A stretch of 8,549 nucleotides of DNA from Methanobacteriota archaeon (lineage in GTDB: Archaea > Thermoplasmatota > Poseidoniia > Poseidoniales > Thalassarchaeaceae): positions 5,589 through 14,137 of the forward strand of contig PAUH01000018.1 in NCBI GenBank assembly GCA_002712645.1. The letters are read 5' to 3'. Position numbers and translations under genes: made by a program. Every line of letters begins with the position of its first letter. Position 1 is the first letter of the stretch. Positions 1 through 6,483 of the stretch are shown here, one piece after another. Below the pieces are notes generated by a model that saw nothing but the letters and a program-made list of their open reading frames with translations, was not told the DNA's origin and did not search any database.

Positions 1-491
1 CTGGCCTCTCTAGCGATCTTCATCAGGTTTTTCTGATCGAAACGAAATTCAGCATCTATATCCAATCCCTCGCTAACTAGTAGCGACCTCTTCGTGAATA
101 TCCCCGATCCTGCGCTGTAGGACCCTATGTGGCCATTACTTCGAACCACCCTGTGGCACGGTACGACCAGGGGCCACGGGTTAGATGACAACGCAGAACC
201 AACTGCCCTCGAAGAACCCGGCGAACCCGCTGCTGAGGCCAACTCGCTATACGTAATCAGGCGCCCTCTCGGCACATTGTCGAGAAGAGCCTCGAATACG
301 AGCCTCCTGAACGGAGTGACAATCCCCCATTCGATATCCTCGACCAGATCCGACCAGTCAAATCCATCCTCAAGCCCATCGAGAGAATCCGAACCCCCCT
401 CTTCGATAGATATGCCAATCAGCTTACCGCTTTCGACAATCTTCGAAACTCTGCCATGGGACGTTTCGACAACCAGTGTCTCGATCGACAT
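1..491 (-). CDS. ogt: Methylated-DNA--protein-cysteine S-methyltransferase (partial, 3' end beyond left edge)
   Basis: The reading frame is open from ATG at 491 to the window edge (163 residues, no stop), so the C-terminus is missing. It encodes a suicide DNA-repair protein that moves a methyl group from O6-methylguanine to its own cysteine. Family signatures are all visible: TYSELA around residues 80-85 (the Tyr that flips the base), SSRAVGSAL around 93-101 with Arg95 as the arginine finger, the Asn104-Pro hinge, and the active-site PCHRV at 111-115 with acceptor Cys112. The first ~60 residues are the variable N-terminal domain. GAGGAT lies 6 nt upstream of the ATG and supports this start. 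The gene follows the two-TM protein by 3 nt, so the two are probably cotranscribed. All key residues are intact, so an active enzyme is expected. Whether it should be called Ogt or MGMT is nomenclature only. Confidence 0.93.
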   Translation of the reverse strand, partial: MSIETLVVETSHGRVSKIVESGKLIGISIEEGGSDSLDGLEDGFDWSDLVEDIEWGIVTPFRRLVFEALLDNVPRGRLITYSELASAAGSPGSSRAVGSALSSNPWPLVVPCHRVVRSNGHIGSYSAGSGIFTKRSLLVSEGLDIDAEFRFDQKNLMKIAREA

Positions 492-494
492 CAA

Positions 495-821
495 TCAATC
501 CTCTACGGGGGCATCCGCCTCGCCACCCGCATCTTCGAGATCCTCCATTCCGACTATCTCGTAGTTGGATGGGAACAGGGCTATCGCCACGCCTGCTATG
601 ATGCAGCCCAGCCCGATATAGAATGACTGTTGGACGATCATGAGTTCGAGGCCTATCGCGAAAAGCAAGAGGCCGCCTAGGTTCGAGACCCATACGAGGG
701 ATTTGAACGTCGAGAGGCTAACGCCCGTCGAATTAGCGCTCCTCTTGGGCCCGAACTCGGCACCAAAGCGGACGGGGTCCGCGGCCTCCTTTGCCATGCC
801 CCCCATGAGACGGTGTTCCAT
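495..821 (-). CDS. Two-TM hypothetical membrane protein
   Basis: I do not recognise this family. From ATG 821 it gives 108 residues. There is a polar N-terminal segment of about 40 residues rich in Gly, Pro, Lys and Arg, then two hydrophobic helices (about 43-64 and 69-85) joined by a very short turn. A short acidic cytoplasmic-type tail rich in Glu, Asp, Gly and Ala ends the protein. The frame also has ATGs at 851, 806 and 797. None has a clear ribosome site. I chose 821 because an AT-rich TATA-like element near 841-850 would suit a leaderless transcript starting there; 797 is a fair alternative. It lies 3 nt upstream of the DNA methyltransferase gene, which suggests a two-gene operon but says little about function. 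Reality of the gene is supported by the clean two-helix hairpin and tight spacing. Confidence 0.68.
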   Translation of the reverse strand: MEHRLMGGMAKEAADPVRFGAEFGPKRSANSTGVSLSTFKSLVWVSNLGGLLLFAIGLELMIVQQSFYIGLGCIIAGVAIALFPSNYEIVGMEDLEDAGGEADAPVED

Positions 822-840
822 TTGAACGGTTTGAATGAAG

Positions 841-850
841 ATGCATATCA
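841..850. promoter_or_regulatory. Possible shared TATA-like element between divergent genes
   Basis: The sequence atgcatatca is AT-rich and nearly palindromic, in the only gap between the minus-strand two-TM gene and the plus-strand glycosyltransferase. Its centre (about 846) lies 25 nt from ATG 821 on the minus strand and 26 nt from ATG 872 on the plus strand, about the archaeal TATA-to-start distance for leaderless mRNAs. This is a spacing argument only; the match to a TATA consensus is weak and no BRE is clear. Confidence 0.25.
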
Positions 851-898
851 TGGCGATTCATTCAAGCGGATGTGCTGGGGCCATTAGACGGGCCTGAT

Positions 899-2152
899 AT
901 GCACGTCGCGATGATTTCGGCAGAATACCCTCCCCGATGGGGGGGCATGGGGAGCACGGTCCACCATTTATCCAGGCATCTTGTCGAATCAGGCAACAGA
1001 GTCACCATAATCACGCGGAATGGCGCCCAAGGAGACAATGAAAAAATCGAGAATATCGATGTGATTCGAGTTCCGTGGGCGAGGATACCCATGTATTTCA
1101 CAAGATCATACGCATACCATGCTCTGAAGGAGTTGGAGAAAGTCCACAAGGCAGATCCGTTCGACGTGATTCACCTCCATCTCCCGATGATAAGCCTGAA
1201 CAGGGAGCAAATCAAGCGATGCAGGTCAATCGCCCCAGTCGTCGCCTCGCTACACGGCTCATGGATGGGGGAGAGGGACGGCCTGGTCACGGCTAGAAGG
1301 ATGGGAGAGCCAGCCGTCTTCCGAAATCCGAATGATCTGGCAATCCTCCTGACTGCCAAGCACTACTCCAAATTCGAGAAAGTCGCTGCCTCGATGGCCG
1401 ATATCGCAGTATCGAACTCCGATGCCACTCGGCAGGATTTCGAACAGAGATACGGACTAGTAGGGGCCTGGAACTGCGAGACAGTCCACTGGGGAGTGGA
1501 TGATGAACTGTTCACTCCATTCGACGAGACCATCCCCGAGCATGTGGCGTCCAGGGAGTCGCTGAGATCGAGATACGGCGTTTCCGAGGGCTCCCCGCTC
1601 ATCCTTGCCGTGGGGAGGTTGGCTGCCAGGAAAGGCTACACCACGCTCCTCAGAGCATTCCCTCTGATACGGGAAAGCAATCCTCGTGCGAGGCTGCTCA
1701 TCGTAGGCAGGGGAGGCATGAAGTCGAAACTCATGTCCCAAGCATCGAAGATGGGATTCTCTGATGCAATCGCTATAGAGAGCAGCCTTCCGTTCGATGA
1801 ACTATCCGAGGTCTACCGTGCGAGTGACTTGACCGTCTTCCCGTCGTATTACGAGGGTCAGGGGCTCATCCCGCTCGAATCTATGTCCTCCGGCGTACCA
1901 ATCGTCGCGACCAATGAGGGCCCCATCCCCGAGATGGTCGATGAGAATGTGGGAGCGCTATTCGAGATTGGCGACCACCTCTCCCTTGCTGAAGTGGTGA
2001 TAGGGGAGCTATCCGATAAAGAGGGCATGGCGAGGAAGGGCGACGAGGGCAGGAAGAAAGTGCTTGATAAATTCACATTCAAGCAGTCCTGCCAGAGATT
2101 CGAGTCGATTTACCGAGATGCCATGGGCGCGAGGCTCATCGATCAATCATGA
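899..2152 (+). CDS. GT4-family glycosyltransferase (GT-B fold)
   Basis: This predicted 417-residue enzyme transfers a sugar from a nucleotide-sugar donor, probably for glycolipid, exopolysaccharide or protein glycan synthesis at the cytoplasmic membrane face. It has the two Rossmann-like halves of GT4 enzymes. The N-terminal acceptor half begins with MHVAMISAEYPP and a glycine loop (RWGGMGS, residues 13-19), and has SLHGSW at 117-122. The C-terminal donor half begins near 233 with VGRLAARKGY (238-247), whose Arg240 and Lys245 match the donor-phosphate contacts. EGQGLIPLE (319-327) is the E-x7-E motif, followed by GVPIVAT. No TM segment is seen. An upstream ATG at 872 is in frame, but its nine extra residues do not fit the family's usual start right before the first beta strand, so 899 is preferred. 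The 3' end overlaps the convergent ferredoxin gene by 17 nt. Exact donor and acceptor cannot be read from sequence. Confidence 0.93.
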   Translation: MHVAMISAEYPPRWGGMGSTVHHLSRHLVESGNRVTIITRNGAQGDNEKIENIDVIRVPWARIPMYFTRSYAYHALKELEKVHKADPFDVIHLHLPMISLNREQIKRCRSIAPVVASLHGSWMGERDGLVTARRMGEPAVFRNPNDLAILLTAKHYSKFEKVAASMADIAVSNSDATRQDFEQRYGLVGAWNCETVHWGVDDELFTPFDETIPEHVASRESLRSRYGVSEGSPLILAVGRLAARKGYTTLLRAFPLIRESNPRARLLIVGRGGMKSKLMSQASKMGFSDAIAIESSLPFDELSEVYRASDLTVFPSYYEGQGLIPLESMSSGVPIVATNEGPIPEMVDENVGALFEIGDHLSLAEVVIGELSDKEGMARKGDEGRKKVLDKFTFKQSCQRFESIYRDAMGARLIDQS

Positions 2153-2468
2153 CAATCGCATCCGTCGGACAGCTCAGGACGCATAGTCCGCATCCCGTGC
2201 AAGGGTCTCTGAGAATCTTCGCCTTCTTGTTTATGTCGACGTCTATTATCGGGCTGCGCATTTTCACATCATAGAGTTCAATCGCATCATCATCGCAGAC
2301 AATGGTGCATTGATCGCATCCGATGCACATCTCTTCCTTGACCCACGCAACGTGCTCTGGGCCAATCTTCAGCTTCGCGCGCTCCCCGGCCCTTTGAGCC
2401 GTCATCATCGCCCTAATGCGATGCTGCTCGACCGCGCGACGGGCTTCAAGATCGCTAATTCGCGTCAT
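2136..2468 (-). CDS. 2[4Fe-4S] ferredoxin-like electron carrier
   Basis: This 110-residue soluble protein has two classic CxxCxxCxxxC motifs: Cys48/51/54/58 and Cys90/93/96/100. Proline follows the last cysteine of the second motif but not of the first, where Asp-Asp follows. It should hold two [4Fe-4S] clusters and carry low-potential electrons in the cytoplasm. The 47 residues before the first cluster are unusually long for a bacterial-type ferredoxin and contain a basic, Arg/Ala-rich helical stretch (about 5-33), which could dock a partner. About 31 residues separate the motifs, more than in clostridial ferredoxins. The start may instead be one of the Met codons at residues 21-22. It could also be a small subunit of a larger oxidoreductase. 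It is not in the main respiratory operon (a plus-strand gene lies between) but is a possible donor to its HdrD-like module. Confidence 0.88.
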   Translation of the reverse strand: MTRISDLEARRAVEQHRIRAMMTAQRAGERAKLKIGPEHVAWVKEEMCIGCDQCTIVCDDDAIELYDVKMRSPIIDVDINKKAKILRDPCTGCGLCVLSCPTDAIVMIDR

Positions 2469-2522
2469 GGCTGATACTCGGATTTAGGGCACACTCATGA
2501 ACGCATGGTTGCGGCAAGGACC

Positions 2523-2786
2523 ATGGACGAGCAAACCTCCGGGTCGGGAATCTCGAAGGACGCGCTCGCGGTATTGGTGCCCATATCCATCTGGGGCGTG
2601 GTCGTCTTGGTCTCCAATTTGGGGTCCGGGTGGTTTTCTTTCTCCTGCTCAGGACTTGTTGGATTCTTCATCTGGCTGACTGCATTGGCCTATGGGGAGA
2701 AGCGATTCGCGATGCTCACTGTCATCGGCGTTATGATCGCTGCAATGCTCTCCTTGCTCTCGGGAATGGTCGCTCTGTGGGGGTGA
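2523..2786 (+). CDS. Small three-TM hypothetical membrane protein
   Basis: I do not recognise a family. From ATG 2523 the product has 87 residues. A short polar N-terminus is followed by three hydrophobic segments, about residues 15-34, 38-58 and 61-86, so almost the whole protein is membrane-embedded; only a Gly-Glu-Lys-Arg turn between helices 2 and 3 is clearly charged. ATG 2505 is in frame six codons upstream. I prefer 2523 because AAGGA precedes it (spacing only 2 nt, so weak) and because MDEQ gives a typical polar start. It diverges from the ferredoxin gene and ends 9 nt from the convergent end of the fusion gene, so it is probably a single-gene unit. The hydrophobic periodicity and absence of a better gene on the other strand support it. 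Confidence 0.66.
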   Translation: MDEQTSGSGISKDALAVLVPISIWGVVVLVSNLGSGWFSFSCSGLVGFFIWLTALAYGEKRFAMLTVIGVMIAAMLSLLSGMVALWG

Positions 2787-2795
2787 GGCGACCGA

Positions 2796-5588
2796 TCAGG
2801 CACGCTTCGACTCTATCTGCCTAGCAAGGAAGGACACCACGTCGAGTATCTCGAAGTCATGCCTCGGGTCACCCTCGAATTTCAAGCACTCGAAGTGACT
2901 CACGCACTTCGGGCACGATGTGAGCATAATCTCCGCCCCAGTCGCCTTGACCTCGTCGAATCTCTGAAGTCGCAGAGACCTTGAGTTCTCGTTGCACGAC
3001 ATCATACTGGAGACGCCGCAGCATAGGCCGTCTTCCCCATGGTGCTCCATCTCGACGAGACTGACCCCCTCCACCTTGCGAACCAGGTCTCGAGGCTCTT
3101 CGTAGATGTTCATCTGACGACCAAGTCTGCATGGGTCGTGATATGTCACGGTGACATCCTCTTCAACAGCCATCTGGACGTCGAATCCTTGTTGGGTGAT
3201 GAATTCCGTAGTGTGCATCACCTTCATCTCATCCAGCTCGTAGTCCATTGCGAATGTTCTGAAGCACTCGGCGCAGGACGTAACCAGCGTTTCTATCCCG
3301 CTGGCCTTGAGCTTCTTCTGGTTGTAGGCCTTCAGCTTCTCGAAGACCTCGCTCATACCCTGCCACTTCTGGTCATGGCCGCAGCACTTCAGGAAGTCCC
3401 TCCCAAGATACGAGACTCCAACATCCATCTCGTCGAAGATGGTGAACGCCGCTGTGGTGGTGTCTCCCAGATTCATCGATCCCTCGTTTACGTGGCTGAA
3501 GACCATCTCCTGGTCGATGTAGTCGACGCAGCCGGGGTAATATCCGATCGTGGAATCCAGCGGGTAGTCTTCAACGGGTATGAACGACTCATCTGCATCC
3601 TCCTCGGCCTCAGCCGCGAGAACGGCCTGTAGGACCGTATGGGGTATCTCTGCCGCGGGGGGGCCACCCACAATCATGCTCCTTCGTATGTCCACATACG
3701 AGTCGTAGTCGACCAGCTGGGGGCAGGCATTGGTGCAGGCCGTGCAGGTGAGGCATGAATAGAGCGGAACTCCGTCATCCTCGTTGTTCCATGTGTTGTA
3801 GATGATGTTCAGCTTGTCCCCCGCGTTGAACAGCCTCACAGGGCACGCGTCATCGCAAAGGTCGCATCCGTAGCACTTGTTCATCTCCCACTCGTAACCC
3901 CTGGCCATGCTCCTCAGAGCCATGTAGACCAATGCCCCGAATCCAAGACAGGGTACGAACAGGGAGTAGATCAGCTTCGCATCCAGGCTCTTTGGGTTCT
4001 TCTCGAAAGTGGGATTCTCGACCATCATGGTCTCCAAGTCTCCGCTGCCCCAGTTGCCTTCGGAGCGCAGGATGGCGCTGCCGTCCCCCGCGAGCATGAG
4101 TGGCTGATACGCATTAAGCGTCATCCCGATGATGACCTCGACCGTATCGTCAATGTCTGCCGAGGTGCTCATGAAACTCAGGGAGTACGACTCCCCGCTG
4201 TCCAGCTTGAGGGTGGCAGTCTCGCATTCATCCCCTGAGAGCGACCAGACCACATTATCGGACGAATCCATGAGGACGAGGCTCTGGGTGTGGACCCCTG
4301 CGTTTCGAACGGACGTCCTGAATGAGCAGCCCACGTCGGTGATGACCTCGTCGTCGCCGATGTCCTCCACGAACAGATTCTCAGTGCGTTCGTAACCCGT
4401 GTCCCTGCCATCTTGGAATCCCGTGTACGTGTGCTCGTGGAAGGCACCGTTCAGCTCGTTGCCCGGGTCTATATGCCCATTCACGTTGGCGAAGTCTACG
4501 AGATGTCGTTGAGTCGGCTGCCATATGCCCCAGGCCATGAACTCTTCAGCGGGCATCACGCACCATTCAGACGTGGGGTCTCCTTCCGGTAAATCCTCCC
4601 AGGCGCTTAGGTAGCTGCTATCTGCATAGCCTATGCAATGCTCTCCATACCTGTCCCACGCGTCACCCCTGTCTCCGTGATCGTACTCGATAAGGGTGTC
4701 AGCAGGCTGCGCACGCAGCTTCTCAAGCTCCTCGACATCGTCCATGGCCCCCAGCCCCCCATAGTCCCAGAAGCCGTTCTCATAGACTGGCCATGTGACG
4801 ACGCTGATCATGATCGCAGCCACGATCGTGCCGAGGGCGAGCTGACGGCCAATAGCAGGTGTGAGCCGCGCTCCAATGGAGTTCACGAGGAACCACCGTA
4901 TGCTGAAGAACAGTATGGCAAAAATCAGAATCCCCGTGAGAATCCACGGAATCGCATTGAACACCTCCGCAGTCCACGGCTGTTGCCGGCCGCAGTTGAT
5001 CACATGGTGGTCTATCCAGCAGTAATCCAGTCGATCCTGCGCATACAGCTCCAGGAAGATGTTGATCGAGAAGACTGAGATGAACCAAACGTGGGCCAGA
5101 TATATCGCGCCTGCTGTTGCGAAGCGGGGATCTTCCACGCCTCTCTTCTCCCTTCCGGGCAGGAACGGGGGTAGAGCGAGTATCCCGACGGGTATGCCAG
5201 TTAGCGCCGCACCCCACCATGCCGCATTCCAGGAGATGACAGGAGAGCCGAAGAACTCCCCTATCGGGCCTGCGGGAATTATGAATTGAGGGAGATATTC
5301 GCCCCACCTGAGGTAGCCGTAGGAGAACAGAACGTACCAGTCGGGGAATACGAAACCTGCCTGTGCGAATGGATCGGCTGCAGAGTGGAGAGGAGGGGGG
5401 ATGAGCCAGCAGTAGAAGGCAATCACCATGATTATCGATGCGAAGATGAGTGTGTCGCGAAGGACCTCAGTCGGCCAGAAGCCATGGCCTTCGAAAACAC
5501 GACGACGCTCTTCGTCCGCTTCCAAAAGCTGATTCCTCTCCTCCATGTACGTGTCCGCAATTCTGCCAAAGCGCTCGATAATGCCCAT
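2796..5588 (-). CDS. Fusion: PetD-like cytochrome b C-terminal half + extracytoplasmic insert + HdrD/GlpC-like Fe-S module
   Basis: This 930-residue protein is a composite subunit. Residues 40-270 resemble cytochrome b6f subunit IV / cytochrome b C-terminus: TM helices near 43-63, 120-141, 158-181, 212-233 and 246-267, with the Qo-site motif PDWY at 82-85 (usual PEWY). Residues about 270-535 form a hydrophilic, acidic insert predicted outside the cell. A TM helix (about 537-559) returns the chain to the cytoplasm. There two ferredoxin motifs follow (Cys572/575/578/582 and Cys612/615/618/622), then two CCG domains: Cys687, CCG 735-737, Cys772/775; and Cys820, CCG 856-858, Cys892/895. That order is typical of HdrD, GlpC and related oxidoreductases that reduce disulfides or exchange electrons with flavoproteins. 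It starts 15 nt after the cytochrome b gene behind a strong ribosome site and is the last gene of the operon. Domain calls are firm; the reaction is inference. Confidence 0.92.
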   Translation of the reverse strand: MGIIERFGRIADTYMEERNQLLEADEERRRVFEGHGFWPTEVLRDTLIFASIIMVIAFYCWLIPPPLHSAADPFAQAGFVFPDWYVLFSYGYLRWGEYLPQFIIPAGPIGEFFGSPVISWNAAWWGAALTGIPVGILALPPFLPGREKRGVEDPRFATAGAIYLAHVWFISVFSINIFLELYAQDRLDYCWIDHHVINCGRQQPWTAEVFNAIPWILTGILIFAILFFSIRWFLVNSIGARLTPAIGRQLALGTIVAAIMISVVTWPVYENGFWDYGGLGAMDDVEELEKLRAQPADTLIEYDHGDRGDAWDRYGEHCIGYADSSYLSAWEDLPEGDPTSEWCVMPAEEFMAWGIWQPTQRHLVDFANVNGHIDPGNELNGAFHEHTYTGFQDGRDTGYERTENLFVEDIGDDEVITDVGCSFRTSVRNAGVHTQSLVLMDSSDNVVWSLSGDECETATLKLDSGESYSLSFMSTSADIDDTVEVIIGMTLNAYQPLMLAGDGSAILRSEGNWGSGDLETMMVENPTFEKNPKSLDAKLIYSLFVPCLGFGALVYMALRSMARGYEWEMNKCYGCDLCDDACPVRLFNAGDKLNIIYNTWNNEDDGVPLYSCLTCTACTNACPQLVDYDSYVDIRRSMIVGGPPAAEIPHTVLQAVLAAEAEEDADESFIPVEDYPLDSTIGYYPGCVDYIDQEMVFSHVNEGSMNLGDTTTAAFTIFDEMDVGVSYLGRDFLKCCGHDQKWQGMSEVFEKLKAYNQKKLKASGIETLVTSCAECFRTFAMDYELDEMKVMHTTEFITQQGFDVQMAVEEDVTVTYHDPCRLGRQMNIYEEPRDLVRKVEGVSLVEMEHHGEDGLCCGVSSMMSCNENSRSLRLQRFDEVKATGAEIMLTSCPKCVSHFECLKFEGDPRHDFEILDVVSFLARQIESKRA

Positions 5589-5591
5589 ATC

Positions 5592-5601
5592 TCACCCCTC
5601 C
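5592..5601 (-). promoter_or_regulatory. Strong ribosome-binding site for the fusion gene
   Basis: On the minus strand the sequence reads GGAGGGGTGA, ending 3 nt before ATG 5588 (GGAGG itself is 8 nt away). It combines both common archaeal anti-16S matches, GGAGG and GGTGA, and fills the gap after the cytochrome b stop codon. It fixes the fusion start at 5588 and shows that the fusion is translated as its own protein. Confidence 0.8.
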
Positions 5602-5603
5602 TA

Positions 5604-6470
5604 TCAATGCGGCTCCGCAATTCCCTGGACCCACACTATGAACAGGTGGGCAAGAATGAGGGTGGTCACAACAACGGGCAAAATGAATACGTGGAGGAAG
5701 TACATCCTCGTGACTGTCTGGGCTGTGAGTGACGTGCCTGCGAACATCGCTGTAGCCACCCATCCGCCGATGAGGGGCGTCGACATCGCCATGTTGATGC
5801 CGATCGTAGCCGCGCCGAATGCAAGGCTGTCCCACGGGAGGAGATATCCGGAGTAGCCGAAGAATATGGTGAAGAACATCAGTGCGACGCCGATGAGCCA
5901 GTTCAACTCTCGGGGATTCCTGTATGCCCCCGTGAAGTAGACCCTGCACATGTGCAGGAAAACTGCTGCCACCATGAAGTGAGTCGTCCAGTGGTGTATG
6001 GACCTGATGATGTATCCGAACGGGAGCTGGGTCATGATGAACTGCATCGACCCATAGGCCGGAGTCGGATCTCCCTCTCCGCCTGGCACGTAGTACAAGC
6101 CGAGTACGGTTCCGGTAATCACCAAGATGATGAATGCCAGGAAGGATATCCCTCCAAGACAGTAAAGCGGGTACCAGTACCAGATTATCCTGAGCTTGTA
6201 CTTCTCAGCGTGAGTGAGGGGCATCTGCCTGTGCATGCTGTAGTACGAGTTGCGGCTCATCGACCAGTAGTCCTGTATCCTGAATCTGGTGTCCAGCCAG
6301 GAGAATGCCCACAGAAACGTCTTCTCTGCCAGGCCCATGCTGCCAGCGCTCGTCTCCACGGCGCGTAGGATGTCCTTCCTAGGAACGTCATCACGTTCCT
6401 TCCTGAGCGTGAATGCGACGATTACGACGACGATGGCGATGAAAAGCCACAGAAACCAGAATTGCATCAT
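5604..6470 (-). CDS. petB: Cytochrome b6-like subunit (cytochrome b N-terminal half)
   Basis: This predicted 288-residue membrane protein binds the hemes of a quinol-oxidising Rieske/cytochrome b complex. The four heme-b histidines are His159, His173, His260 and His275, in SIHHW, LHMCRVY, LHVFILP and AHLFIV contexts. The second pair has 14 intervening residues, the b6f-type spacing (bc1 has 13). Cys104 in YCLGGIS aligns with Cys35 of cytochrome b6, which covalently holds heme c_i. GYSGYLLPWD (205-214) is the Qo-region motif. The chain stops after the fourth core helix, as in split b6/subunit IV systems; the other half is the next gene. An extra N-terminal TM helix (about 4-22) and basic linker precede the core. 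ATG 6470 is preferred over TTG 6476 because a GAGGTGA site lies 6 nt upstream; ATG 6467 is possible. Confidence 0.94.
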   Translation of the reverse strand: MMQFWFLWLFIAIVVVIVAFTLRKERDDVPRKDILRAVETSAGSMGLAEKTFLWAFSWLDTRFRIQDYWSMSRNSYYSMHRQMPLTHAEKYKLRIIWYWYPLYCLGGISFLAFIILVITGTVLGLYYVPGGEGDPTPAYGSMQFIMTQLPFGYIIRSIHHWTTHFMVAAVFLHMCRVYFTGAYRNPRELNWLIGVALMFFTIFFGYSGYLLPWDSLAFGAATIGINMAMSTPLIGGWVATAMFAGTSLTAQTVTRMYFLHVFILPVVVTTLILAHLFIVWVQGIAEPH

Positions 6471-6476
6471 CTTCAA

Positions 6477-6483
6477 TCACCTC
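6477..6483 (-). promoter_or_regulatory. Ribosome-binding site deciding the cytochrome b start
   Basis: The minus strand reads GAGGTGA here, overlapping the last base pairs of the Rieske stop codon TGA (6484-6482). The spacing to ATG 6470 is 6 nt, while TTG 6476 would be immediately adjacent with no spacing. This argues for ATG 6470 and for translational coupling to the Rieske gene. Confidence 0.7.

Noticed and set aside
127..564. Plus-strand open frame of 145 codons opposite the methyltransferase gene
   Set aside because: It is Ser/Pro/Thr-rich with no fold or motif and lies antisense to a frame with the full PCHRV methyltransferase signature.
2136..2152. Possible terminator at the glycosyltransferase/ferredoxin convergence
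   Set aside because: The two coding ends overlap by 17 nt, and there is no T-rich tract or stable hairpin I can point to.
3039..3632. Plus-strand open frame of 197 codons inside the fusion gene
   Set aside because: It is antisense to the conserved CCG domains and shows no domain or ribosome site of its own.
5588..5604. Idea that the cytochrome b halves result from a frameshift in one gene
   Set aside because: The break falls at the natural b6/subunit IV boundary, with a stop codon, a 15-nt gap and a strong GGAGGGGTGA ribosome site before the second start, so the split is genuine.
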